Shown: in pieces, positions 1 through 11,171 of the stretch
How the letters are laid out: each line of letters begins with the position of its first letter
How positions within the stretch are numbered: the first letter of the stretch is position 1
NCBI RefSeq assembly: GCF_910589235.1
Contig: NC_060955.1
Span: forward strand, 11,366,837 to 11,430,836
DNA: 64,000 nucleotides
Direction of reading: 5' to 3'
From: Vespa crabro
Taxonomy: Eukaryota; Arthropoda; Insecta; Hymenoptera; Vespidae
Made by a program: the position numbers and the translations under genes
Notes under the pieces: model-generated
What the model was told of the DNA's origin: nothing
Seen by the model: the letters and a program-made list of their open reading frames with translations, nothing else
The model's database searches: none

Positions 1-338
1 ATTCGGACATTGTATTTCTGAAGATCAAACATCCATTTTATCTTGGAATCGACGTTATAACCGTGTTTCATATTTTATATACGATTATTAGCTCATAAAG
101 AAGTATCATCGAAATACGAAATTTGAAATCTCAATCAATATCAATGCTTTTATATTCTATCGACGCAGAATATACAATGGAACAAGATCATAAGTTTGTC
201 ACTATGTGTAAATACGAGTTTCAACATGAATATTGTAGAAAAATGAGATCGACACATGCGAATTTCGTTAATTGCTGAGATTTAATCGTGAAAGCATTGA
301 ACTAACTCGTACCACAGCTTGAGAATTGTTTCCAATCG
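1..338 (+). repeat. Class A monomer, reference copy (338 bp)
   Basis: Diagnostic marks are CATCCATTTTATC, GTTATAACCGTGTTTCATA, AAATTTGAAATCTC, ACAATGGAACAAGATCAT and GTTTCAACATGAATATTGTAG. The tail is AAAGCATTGAACTAACTCG, ending GAATTGTTTCCAATCG. GC is about 32% by hand count, with 16 CpG. TCGA occurs five times if the junction with the next monomer is included. No open frame is conserved as a gene. Class A recurs throughout the window and is normally followed by a B-type monomer. Confidence 0.95.
247..263. other. Conserved 17-bp block with weak CENP-B-box spacing (representative)
   Basis: GATCGACAMATGCGAAT (M = C in A/C types, A in B types) is kept in almost every monomer. On the reverse strand it reads ATTCGCATKTGTCGATC. 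Compared with the CENP-B box core NTTCGNNNNANNCGGGN it matches TTCG and the next CG at the right spacing. It lacks the central A and the final GG, so six of nine essential positions agree. That is too weak to call a functional box. The conservation itself is real, but it could simply reflect recent common ancestry. Confidence 0.35.
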
Positions 339-677
339 ATTCGGACATTGTATTTCTGAAGATCAAACATCTATTTTATCTTGGAATCGACGATTTAACC
401 TTGTGTCTTAACGTATATACGTTTTTTCGTTCATAATGGCGTACAATCGAAATACGAAATAATGAAATCTCATTCAAATTCAATTAGTTTATATTCTGTC
501 GACGCATAACAAAGATTACAACAAGAATATATCTTCCTGACTGTGTGTAAATAGAAGTTTTCACATGAAAATTGTCGAAAAATGAGATCGACAAATGCGA
601 ATTTCTTTAATTGCAGAGATGTAATCGTGAAATCATTGAACTTACTCGTACCACAGCTTGAGAAATGTTTCCAATCT
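339..677 (+). repeat. Class B monomer, reference copy (339 bp)
   Basis: It shares unit positions 1-55 and most of the last 100 bases with class A but diverges strongly between about 56 and 225. Diagnostic marks are CATCTATTTTATC, CCTTGTGTCTTAACG, TTTTTTCGTTCATAATGGCG, a SalI site GTCGAC, and TCTTCCTGACTGTGTG. The tail is TTCTTTAATTGCAGAGATG, ending GAAATGTTTCCAATCT. It carries the perfect palindrome AACGTATATACGTT. This copy has CGATTTAACC where other B copies have CGTTTTAACC. Confidence 0.95.
410..423. other. 14-bp perfect palindrome of B monomers (representative copy)
   Basis: AACGTATATACGTT equals its own reverse complement. It sits about 72 bp into each B-type monomer and is followed by a T run and TCGTTC. 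Class A has the non-palindromic TTTATATACGATT at the matching place, so the element is confined to the 339-bp superfamily and occurs once per B unit. In Bx and By monomers near the right end (for example about 55914 and 60314) the left arm has changed to TATCGTATATACG, which leaves a 10-bp palindrome. It could be a protein-binding or cruciform-prone site, but no binding evidence is available. Confidence 0.85.
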
Positions 678-3600
678 ATTCGGACATTGTATTTCTGAAG
701 ATCAAACATCCATTTTATCTTGGAATCGACGTTATAACCGTGTTTCATATTTTATATACGATTATTAGCTCATAAAGAAGTATCATCGAAATACGAAATT
801 TGAAATCTCAATCAATATCAATGCTTTTATATTCTATCGACGCAGAATATACAATGGAACAAGATCATAAGTTTGTCACTATGTGAAAATACGAGTTTCA
901 ACATGAATATTGTAGAAAAATGAGATCGACACATGCGAATTTCGTTAATTGCTGAGATTTAATCGTGAAAGCATTGAACTAACTCGTACCACAGCTTGAG
1001 AATTGTTTCCAATCGATTCGGACATTGTATTTCTGAAGATCAAACATCTATTTTATCTTGGAATCGACGTTTTAACCTTGTGTCTTAACGTATATACGTT
1101 TTTTCGTTCATAATGGCGTACAATCGAAATACGAAATAATGAAATCTCATTCAAATTCAATTAGTTTATATTCTGTCGACGCATAACAAAGATTACAACA
1201 AGAATATATCTTCCTGACTGTGTGTAAATAGAAGTTTTCACATGAAAATTGTCGAAAAATGAGATCGACAAATGCGAATTTCTTTAATTGCAGAGATGTA
1301 ATCGTGAAATCATTGAACTTACTCGTACCACAGCTTGAGAAATGTTTCCAATCTATGCGGACATTGTATTTCTGAAGATCAAACATCCATTTTATCTTGG
1401 AATCGACGTTATAACCGTGTTTCATATTTTATATACGATTATTAGCTCATAAAGAAGTATCATCGAAATACGAAATTTGAAATCTCAATCAATATCAATG
1501 CTTTTATATTCTATCGACGCAGAATATACAATGGAACAAGATCATAAGTTTGTCACTATGTGAAAATACGAGTTTCAACATGAATATTGTAGAAAAATGA
1601 GATCGACACATGCGAATTTCGTTAATTGCTGAGATTTAATCGTGAAAGCATTGAACTAACTCGTACCACAGCTTGAGAATTGTTTCCAATCGATTCGGAC
1701 ATTGTATTTCTGAAGATCAAACATCTATTTTATCTTGGAATCGACGTTATAACCTTTTGTCTTAACGTATATACGTTTTTTCGTTCATAATGGCGTACAA
1801 TCGAAATACGAAATAATGAAATCTCATTCAAATTCAATTAGTTTATATTCTGTCGACGCATAACAAAGATTACAACAAGAATATATCTTCCTGACTGTGT
1901 GTAAATAGAAGTTTTCACATGAAAATTGTCGAAAAATGAGATCGACAAATGCGAATTTCTTTAATTGCAGAGATGTAATCGTGAAATCATTGAACTTACT
2001 CGTACCACAGCTTGAGAAATGTTTCCAATCTATTCGGACATTGTATTTCTGAAGATCAAACATCCATTTTATCTTGGAATCGACGTTATAACCGTGTTTC
2101 ATATTTTATATACGATTATTAGCTCATAAAGAAGTATCATCGAAATACGAAATTTGAAATCTCAGTCAATATCAATGCTTTTATATTCTATCGACGCAGA
2201 ATATACAATGGAACAAGATCATAAGTTTGTCACTATGTGAAAATACGAGTTTCAACATGAATATTGTAGAAAAATGAGATCGACACATGCGAATTTCGTT
2301 AATTGCTGAGATTTAATCGTGAAAGCATTGAACTAACTCGTACCACAGCTTGAGAATTGTTTCCAATCGATTCGGACATTGTATTTCTGAAGATCAAACA
2401 TCTATTTTATCTTGGAATCGACGTTTTAACCTTGTGTCTTAACGTATATACGTTTTTTCGTTCATAATGGCGTACAATCGAAATACGAAATAATGAAATC
2501 TCATTCAAATTCAATTAGTTTATATTCTGTCGACGCATAACAAAGATTACAACAAGAATATATCTTCCTGACTGTGTGTAAATAGAAGTTTTCACATGAA
2601 AATTGTCGAAAAATGAGATCGACAAATGCGAATTTCTTTAATTGCAGAGATGTAATCGTGAAATCATTGAACTTACTCGTACCACAGCTTGAGAAATGTT
2701 TCCAATCTATTCGGACATTGTATTTCTGAAGATCAAACATCCATTTTATCTTGGAATCGACGTTATAACCGTGTTTCATATTTTATATACGATTATTAGC
2801 TCATAAAGAAGTATCATCGAAATACGAAATTTGAAATCTCAATCAATATCAATGCTTTTATATTCTATCGACGCAGAATATACAATGGAACAAGATCATA
2901 AGTTTGTCACTATGTGTAAATACGAGTTTCAACATGAATATTGTAGAAAAATGAGATCGACACATGCGAATTTCGTTAATTGCTGAGATTTAATCGTGAA
3001 AGCATTGAACTAACTCGTACCACAGCTTGAGAATTGTTTCCAATCGATTCGGACATTGTATTTCTGAAGATCAAACATCTATTTTATCTTGGAATCGACG
3101 TTTTAACCTTGTGTCTTAACGTATATACGTTTTTTCGTTCATAATGGCGTACAATCGAAATACGAAATAATGAAATCTCATTCAAATTCAATTAGTTTAT
3201 ATTCTGTCGACGCATAACAAAGATTACAACAAGAATATATCTTCCTGACTGTGTGTAAATAGAAGTTTTCACATGAAAATTGTCGAAAAATGAGATCGAC
3301 AAATGCGAATTTCTTTAATTGCAGAGATGTAATCGTGAAATCATTGAACTTACTCGTACCACAGCTTGAGAAATGTTTCCAATCTATTCGGACATTGTAT
3401 TTCTGAAGATCAAACATCCATTTTATCTTGGAATCGACGTTATAACCGTGTTTCATATTTTATATACGATTATTAGCTCATAAAGAAGTATCATCGAAAT
3501 ACGAAATTTGAAATCTCAATCAATATCAATGCTTTTATATTCTATCGACGCAGAATATACAATGGAACAAGATCATAAGTTTGTCACTATGTGTAAATAC

Positions 3601-6600
3601 GAGTTTCAACATGAATATTGTAGAAAAATGAGATCGACACATGCGAATTTCGTTAATTGCTGAGATTTAATCGTGAAAGCATTGAACTAACTCGTACCAC
3701 AGCTTGAGAATTGTTTCCAATCGATTCGGACATTGTATTTCTGAAGATCAAACATCTATTTTATCTTGGAATCGACGTTTTAACCTTGTGTCTTAACGTA
3801 TATACGTTTTTTCGTTCATAATGGCGTACAATCGAAATACGAAATAATGAAATCTCATTCAAATTCAATTAGTTTATATTCTGTCGACGCATAACAAAGA
3901 TTACAACAAGAATATATCTTCCTGACTGTGTGTAAATAGAAGTTTTCACATGAAAATTGTCGAAAAATGAGATCGACAAATGCGAATTTCTTTAATTGCA
4001 GAGATGTAATCGTGAAATCATTGAACTTACTCGTACCACAGCTTGAGAAATGTTTCCAATCTATTCGGACATTGTATTTCTGAAGATCAAACATCCATTT
4101 TATCTTGGAATCGACGTTATAACCGTGTTTCATATTTTATATACGATTATTAGCTCATAAAGAAGTATCATCGAAATACGAAATTTGAAATCTCAATCAA
4201 TATCAATGCTTTTATATTCTATCGACGCAGAATATACAATGGAACAAGATCATAAGTTTGTCACTATGTGAAAATACGAGTTTCAACATGAATATTGTAG
4301 AAAAATGAGATCGACACATGCGAATTTCGTTAATTGCTGAGATTTAATCGTGAAAGCATTGAACTAACTCGTACCACAGCTTGAGAATTGTTTCCAATCG
4401 ATTCGGACATTGTATTTCTGAAGATCAAACATCTATTTTATCTTGGAATCGACGTTTTAACCTTGTGTCTTAACGTATATACGTTTTTTCGTTCATAATG
4501 GCGTACAATCGAAATACGAAATAATGAAATCTCATTCAAATTCAATTAGTTTATATTCTGTCGACGCATAACAAAGATTATAACAAGAATATATCTTCCT
4601 GACTGTGTGTAAATAGAAGTTTTCACATGAAAATTGTCGAAAAATGAGATCGACAAATGCGAATTTCTTTAATTGCAGAGATGTAATCGTGAAATCATTG
4701 AACTTACTCGTACCACAGCTTGAGAAATGTTTCCAATCTATTCGGACATTGTATTTCTGAAGATCAAACATCCATTTTATCTTGGAATCGACGTTATAAC
4801 CGTGTTTCATATTTTATATACGATTATTAGCTCATAAAGAAGTATCATCGAAATACGAAATTTGAAATCTCAATCAATATCAATGCTTTTATATTCTATC
4901 GACGCAGAATATACAATGGAACAAGATCATAAGTTTGTCACTATGTGTAAATACGAGTTTCAACATGAATATTGTAGAAAAATGAGATCGACACATGCGA
5001 ATTTCGTTAATTGCTGAGATTTAATCGTGAAAGCATTGAACTAACTCGTACCACAGCTTGAGAATTGTTTCCAATCGATTCGGACATTGTATTTCTGAAG
5101 ATCAAACATCTATTTTATCTTGGAATCGACGTTTTATCCTTGTGTCTTAACGTATATACGTTTTTTCGTTCATAATGGCGTACAATCGAAATACGAAATA
5201 ATGAAATCTCATTCAAATTCAATTAGTTTATATTCTGTCGACGCATAACAAAGATTACAACAAGAATATATCTTCCTGACTGTGTGTAAATAGAAGTTTT
5301 CACATGAAAATTGTCGAAAAATGAGATCGACAAATGCGAATTTCTTTAATTGCAGAGATGTAATCGTGAAATCATTGAACTTACTCGTACCACAGCTTGA
5401 GAAATGTTTCCAATCTATTCGGACATTGTATTTCTGAAGATCAAACATCCATTTTATCTTGGAATCGACGTTATAACCGTGTTTCATATTTTATATACGA
5501 TTATTAGCTCATAAAGAAGTATCATCGAAATACGAAATTTGAAATCTCAATCAATATCAATGCTTTTATATTCTATCGACGCAGAATATACAATGGAACA
5601 AGATCATAAGTTTGTCACTATGTGAAAATACGAGTTTCAACATGAATATTGTAGAAAAATGAGATCGACACATGCGAATTTCGTTAATTGCTGAGATTTA
5701 ATCGTGAAAGCATTGAACTAACTCGTACCACAGCTTGAGAATTGTTTCCAATCGATTCGGACATTGTATTTCTGAAGATCAAACATCTATTTTATCTTGG
5801 AATCGACGTTTTAACCTTGTGTCTTAACGTATATACGTTTTTTCGTTCATAATGGCGTACCATCGTAATACGAAATAATGAAATCTCATTCAAATTCAAT
5901 TAGTTTATATTCTGTCGACGCATAACAAAGATTATTACAAGAATATATCTTCCTGACTGTGTGTAAATAGAAGTTTTCACATGAAAATTGTCGAAAAATG
6001 AGATCGACAAATGCGAATTTCTTTAATTGCAGAGATGTAATCGTGAAATCATTGAACTTACTCGTACCACAGCTTGAGAAATGTTTCCAATCTATTCGGA
6101 CATTGTATTTCTGAAGATCAAACATCCATTTTATCTTGGAATCGACGTTATAACCGTGTTTCATATTTCATATACGATTATTAGCTCATAAAGAAGTATC
6201 ATCGAAATACGAAATTTGAAATCTCAATCAATATCAATGCTTTTATATTCTATCGACGCAGAATATACAATGGAACAAGATCATAAGTTTGTCACTATGT
6301 GTAAATACGAGTTTCAACATGAATATTGTAGAAAAATGAGATCGACACATGCGAATTTCGTTAATTGCTGAGATTTAATCGTGAAAGCATTGAACTAACT
6401 CGTACCAAAGCTTGAGAATTGTTTCCAATCGATTCGGACATTGTATTTCTGAAGATCAAACATCTATTTTATCTTGGAATCGACGTTTTAACCTTGTGTC
6501 TTAACGTATATACGTTTTTTCGTTCATAATGGCGTACCATCGAAATACGAAATAATGAAATCTCATTCAAATTCAATTAGTTTATATTCTGTCGACGCAT

Positions 6601-8462
6601 AATAAAGATTACAACAAGAATATATCTTCCTGACTGTGTGTAAATAGAAGTTTTCACATGAAAATTGTCGAAAAATGAGATCGACAAATGCGAATTTCTT
6701 TAATTGCAGAGATGTAATCGTGAAATCATTGAACTTACTCGTACCACAGCTTGAGAAATGTTTCCAATCTATTCGGACATTGTATTTCTGAAGATCAAAC
6801 ATCCATTTTATCTTGGAATCGACGTTATAACCGTGTTTCATATTTTATATACGATTATTAGCTCATAAAGTAGTATCATCGAAATACGAAATTTGAAATC
6901 TCAATCAATATCAATGCTTTTATATTCTATCGACGCAGAATATACAATGGAACAAGATCATAAGTTTGTCACTATGTGTAAATACGAGTTTCAACATGAA
7001 TATTGTAGAAAAATGAGATCGACACATGCGAATTTCGTTAATTGCTGAGATTTCATCGTGAAAGCATTGAACTAACTCGTACCACAGCTTGAGAATTGTT
7101 TCCAATCGATTCGGACATTGTATTTCTGAAGATCAAACATCTATTTTATCTTGGAATCGACGTTTTAACCTTGTGTCTTAACGTATATACGTTTTTTCGT
7201 TCATAATGGCGTACCATCGAAATACGAAATAATGAAATCTCATTCAAATTCAATTAGTTTATATTCTGTCGACGCATAACAAAGATTACAACAAGAATAT
7301 ATCTTCCTGACTGTGTGTAAATAGAAGTTTTCACATGAATATTGTCGAAAAATGAGATCGACACATGCGAATTTCTTTAATTGCAGAGATGTAATCGTGA
7401 AATCATTGAACTTACTCGTACCACAGCTTGAGAAATGTTTCCAATCTATTCGGACATTGTATTTCTGAAGATCAAACATCCATTTTATCTTGGAATCGAC
7501 GTTATAACCGTGTTTCATATTTTATATACGATTATTAGCTCATAAAGAAGTATCATCGAAATACGAAATTTGAAATCTCAATCAATATCAATGCTTTTAT
7601 ATTCTATCGACGCAGAATATACAATGGAACAAGATCATAAGTTTGTCACTATGTGTAAATACGAGTTTCAACATGAATATTGTAGAAAAATGAGATCGAC
7701 ACATGCGAATTTCGTTAATTGCTGAGATTTAATCGTGAAAGCATTGAACTAACTCGTACCACAGCTTGAGAATTGTTTCCAATCGATTCGGACATTGTAT
7801 TTCTGAAGATCAAACATCTATTTTATCTTGGAATCGACGTTTTAACCTTGTGTCTTAACGTATATACGTTTTTTCGTTCATAATGGCGTACCATCGAAAT
7901 ACGAAATAATGAAATCTCATTCAAATTCAATTAGTTTATATTCTGTCGACGCATAATAAAGATTACAACAAGAATATATCTTCCTGACTGTGTGTAAATA
8001 GAAGTTTTCACATGAAAATTGTCGAAAAATGAGATCGACAAATGCGAATTTCTTTAATTGCAGAGATGTAATCGTGAAATCATTGAACTTACTCGTACCA
8101 CAGCTTGAGAAATGTTTCCAATCTATTCGGACATTGTATTTCTGAAGATCAAACATCCATTTTATCTTGGAATCGACGTTATAACCGTGTTTCATATTTT
8201 ATATACGATTATTAGCTCATAAAGAAGTATCATCGAAATACGAAATTTGAAATCTCAATCAATATCAATGCTTTTATATTCTATCGACGCAGAATATACA
8301 ATGGAACAAGATCATAAGTTTGTCACTATGTGTAAATACGAGTTTCAACATGAATATTGTAGAAAAATGAGATCGACACATGCGAATTTCGTTAATTGCT
8401 GAGATTTAATCGTGAAAGCATTGAACTAACTCGTACCACAGCTTGAGAATTGTTTCCAATCG

Positions 8463-8801
8463 ATTCGGACATTGTATTTCTGAAGATCAAACATCTATTT
8501 TATCTTGGAATCGACGTTTTAACCTTGTGTCTTAACGTATATACGTTTTTTCGTTCATAATGGCGTACCATCGAAATACGAAATAATGAAATCTCATTCA
8601 AATTCAATTAGTTTATATTCTGTCGACGCATAATAAAGATTACAACAAGAATATATCTTCCTGACTGTGTGTAAATAGAAGTTTTAACATGAAAATTGTC
8701 GAAAAATGAGATCGACAAATGCGAATTTTGTTAAATGCTGAGATAAAATCGTGAACACATTGAAATTACTCGTACCACAGCTTCAGAAATGTTTCCAATC
8801 A
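8463..8801 (+). repeat. Class B2 monomer, reference copy (339 bp)
   Basis: The first two thirds match class B in its CATAATAAAG form. The last third is distinct: GTTTTAACATGAAAATTG, AATTTTGTTAAATGCTGAG, ATAAAATCGTGAACACATTG and GCTTCAGAAATG, ending TTCCAATCA. In zones 2 to 5 it is almost always followed by class C. A sub-variant with ATTACTACAAG (monomers at 10495, 13541 and 38249) is always followed by a Cd-like monomer, so the pair travels as a block. Confidence 0.92.
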
Positions 8802-9139
8802 ATTCGGACATTGTATTTCTGAAGATCAAACATTTATTTTATCTTGGAATCGACGTTATAACCTTGTTTCATATTTTATATACGATTATTAGCTCATAAA
8901 GAAGTATCATCGAAATACGAAATTTCAAATCTCAATCAATATCAATGCTTTTATATTCTATCGACGCAGAATATACAAAGGAACAAGAACATAAGTTTGT
9001 CACTATGTGTAAATACGAGTTTTAACATGAATATTGTCGAAAATTGAGATCGACACATGCGAATTTCGTTAATTGCTGAGATTTAATCGTGAAAGCATTG
9101 AACTAACTCGTACCACAGCTTGAGAATTGTTTCCAATCG
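8802..9139 (+). repeat. Class C monomer, reference copy (338 bp)
   Basis: An A-superfamily monomer marked by CATTTATTTTATC, ATAACCTTGTTTCATA, AAATTTCAAATCTC, ACAAAGGAACAAGAACAT, GTTTTAACATGAATATTG and TCGAAAATTGAG, with an A-like tail (GCATTGAACTAACTCG, ending CCAATCG). It normally lies between B2 and B. The GTTTTAACATG stretch resembles the B2 tail, which suggests C has exchanged sequence with a B-type monomer. Confidence 0.92.
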
Positions 9140-9816
9140 ATTCGGACATTGTATTTCTGAAGATCAAACATCTATTTTATCTTGGAATCGACGTTTTAAC
9201 CTTGTGTCTTAACGTATATACGTTTTTTCGTTCATAATGGCGTACCATCGAAATACGAAATAATGAAATCTCATTCAAATTCAATTAGTTTATATTCTGT
9301 CGACGCATAATAAAGATTACAACAAGAATATATCTTCCTGACTGTGTGTAAATAGAAGTTTTCACATGAAAATTGTCGAAAAATGAGATCGACAAATGCG
9401 AATTTCTTTAATTGCAGAGATGTAATCGTGAAATCATTGAACTTACTCGTACCACAGCTTGAGAAATGTTTCCAATCTATTCGGACATTGTATTTCTGAA
9501 GATCAAACATCCATTTTATCTTGGAATCGACGTTATAACCGTGTTTCATATTTTATATACGATTATTAGCTCATAAAGAAGTATCATCGAAATACGAAAT
9601 TTGAAATCTCAATCAATATCAATGCTTTTATATTCTATCGACGCAGAATATACAATGGAACAAGATCATAAGTTTGTCACTATGTGTAAATACGAGTTTC
9701 AACATGAATATTGTAGAAAAATGAGATCGACACATGCGAATTTCGTTAATTGCTGAGATTTAATCGTGAAAGCATTGAACTAACTCGTACCACAGCTTGA
9801 GAATTGTTTCCAATCG

Positions 9817-10156
9817 ATTCGGACATTGTATTTCTGAAGATCAAACATCTATTTTATCTTGGAATCGACGTTTTAACCTTGTGTCTTAACGTATATACGT
9901 TTTTTTCGTTCATAATGGCGTACCATCGAAATACGAAATAATGAAATCTCATTCAAATTCAATTAGTTTATATTCTGTCGACGCATAACAAAGATTATTA
10001 CAAGAATATATCTTCCTGACTGTGTGTAAATAGAAGTTTTCACATGAAAATTGTCGAAAAATGAGATCGACAAATGCGAATTTCTTTAATTGCAGAGATG
10101 TAATCGTGAAATCATTGAACTTACTCGTACCACAGCTTGAGAAATGTTTCCAATCT
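9817..10156 (+). repeat. B monomer with a 1-bp insertion (340 bp)
   Basis: The T run after the palindrome has seven T residues (about 9900-9906) where every other B copy inspected has six. This is the only monomer in the window whose length departs from 338 or 339. A homopolymer length change is the commonest sequencing or polishing error, so it may not be real. Confidence 0.85.
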
Positions 10157-10833
10157 ATTCGGACATTGTATTTCTGAAGATCAAACATCCATTTTATCTT
10201 GGAATCGACGTTATAACCGTGTTTCATATTTTATATACGATTATTAGCTCATAAAAAAGTATCATCGAAATACGAAATTTGAAATCTCAATCAATATCAA
10301 TGCTTTTATATTCTATCGACGCAGAATATACAATGGAACAAGATCATAAGTTTGTCACTATGTGTAAATACGAGTTTCAACATGAATATTGTAGAAAAAT
10401 GAGATCGACACATGCGAATTTCGTTAATTGCTGAGATTTAATCGTGAAAGCATTGAACTAACTCGTACCACAGCTTGAGAATTGTTTCCAATCGATTCGG
10501 ACATTGTATTTCTGAAGATCAAACATCTATTTTATCTTGGAATCGACGTTTTAACCTTGTGTCTTAACGTATATACGTTTTTTCGTTCATAATGGCGTAC
10601 CATCGAAATACGAAATAATGAAATCTCATTCAAATTCAATTAGTTTATATTCTGTCGACGCATAATAAAGATTACTACAAGAATATATCTTCCTGACTGT
10701 GTGTAAATAGAAGTTTTAACATGAAAATTGTCGAAAAATGAGATCGACAAATGCGAATTTTGTTAAATGCTGAGATAAAATCGTGAACACATTGAAATTA
10801 CTCGTACCACAGCTTCAGAAATGTTTCCAATCA

Positions 10834-11171
10834 ATTCGGACATTGTATTTCTGAAGATCAAACATTTATTTTATCTTGGAATCGACGTTATAACCTTGTT
10901 TCATATTTTATATACGATTATTAGCTCATAAAGAAGTATCATCGAAATACGAAATTTCAAATCTCAATCAATATCAATGCTTTTATATTCTATCGACGCA
11001 GAATATACAATGGAACAAGAACATAAGTTTGTCACTATGTGTAAATACGAGTTTTAACATGATTATTGTCGAAAAATGAGATCGACAAATGCGAATTTCT
11101 TTAATTGCAGAGATGTAATCGTGAAATCATTGAACTTACTCGTACCACAGCTTGAGAAATGTTTCCAATCT
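10834..11171 (+). repeat. Hybrid C/B monomer (338 bp) followed directly by A
   Basis: The front matches class C (CATTTATTTT, AAATTTCAAATCTC, GTTTTAACATGATTATTG). From about 11070 the sequence is class B (AAAAATGAGATCGACAAATG, TTCTTTAATTGCAGAG, ending CCAATCT), and the next monomer is A, as after a normal B. The simplest reading is exchange between C and B at about unit position 230-250, with loss of one monomer. The breakpoint cannot be placed more finely because the flanking bases are shared. Confidence 0.85.

Larger units (their letters stand above)
1..8124 (+). repeat. Dimer HOR block (A-B) x12, 677 bp
   Basis: Twelve consecutive A(338)+B(339) dimers start at 1, 678, 1355, 2032, 2709, 3386, 4063, 4740, 5417, 6094, 6771 and 7448. 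Copies differ by only a few substitutions each, and the copies at 2709 and 3386 look identical by eye. The A-to-B junction reads AATCGATT (ClaI site ATCGAT), while the B-to-A junction reads AATCTATT, so the two boundaries can be told apart. Variation includes TGTGAAAATAC versus TGTGTAAATAC in A, and GTACAATCG (first eight B copies) versus GTACCATCG (from 5417 on). This is the most homogeneous and probably most recently amplified part of the left half. Confidence 0.95.
8125..9478 (+). repeat. First tetramer unit A-B2-C-B (1354 bp)
   Basis: Monomers start at 8125 (A), 8463 (B2), 8802 (C) and 9140 (B). This is the first point in the window where the A-B dimer is replaced by new classes. Both halves keep the 338/339 alternation, so the unit is a diverged double dimer. 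The same tetramer recurs at 11172, 20648, 22679, 25387, 28095, 29449, 33172 and 35880. Confidence 0.93.

Noticed and set aside
1..338. Internal half-unit (169-bp) duplication within the monomer
   Set aside because: Comparing the two halves by eye shows only short shared strings such as ATCGACG/ATCGACA at irregular spacings (about 48, 159 and 248), so there is no support for an ancestral 169-bp unit.
470..748. Reverse-strand ORF of 92 codons, recurring dozens of times at multiples of 677 bp
   Set aside because: It spans the end of a B monomer and the start of the next A, so it exists only because of junction context. It disappears where B2 or C replaces B, or shrinks to 62-79 codons. The differences I see between copies mostly change residues. 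I see no promoter, polyadenylation or splice context. The recurrence is explained by DNA-level repetition.
6920..7105. Single 61-codon reverse ORF
   Set aside because: It is opened by one private substitution (TTTCATCG for TTTAATCG) in one A monomer, and identical DNA elsewhere is closed.
9817..10156. Seven-T run as a biologically meaningful frameshift or insertion
   Set aside because: It is a single homopolymer change in non-coding repeat DNA, most easily explained by sequencing error or ordinary slippage.
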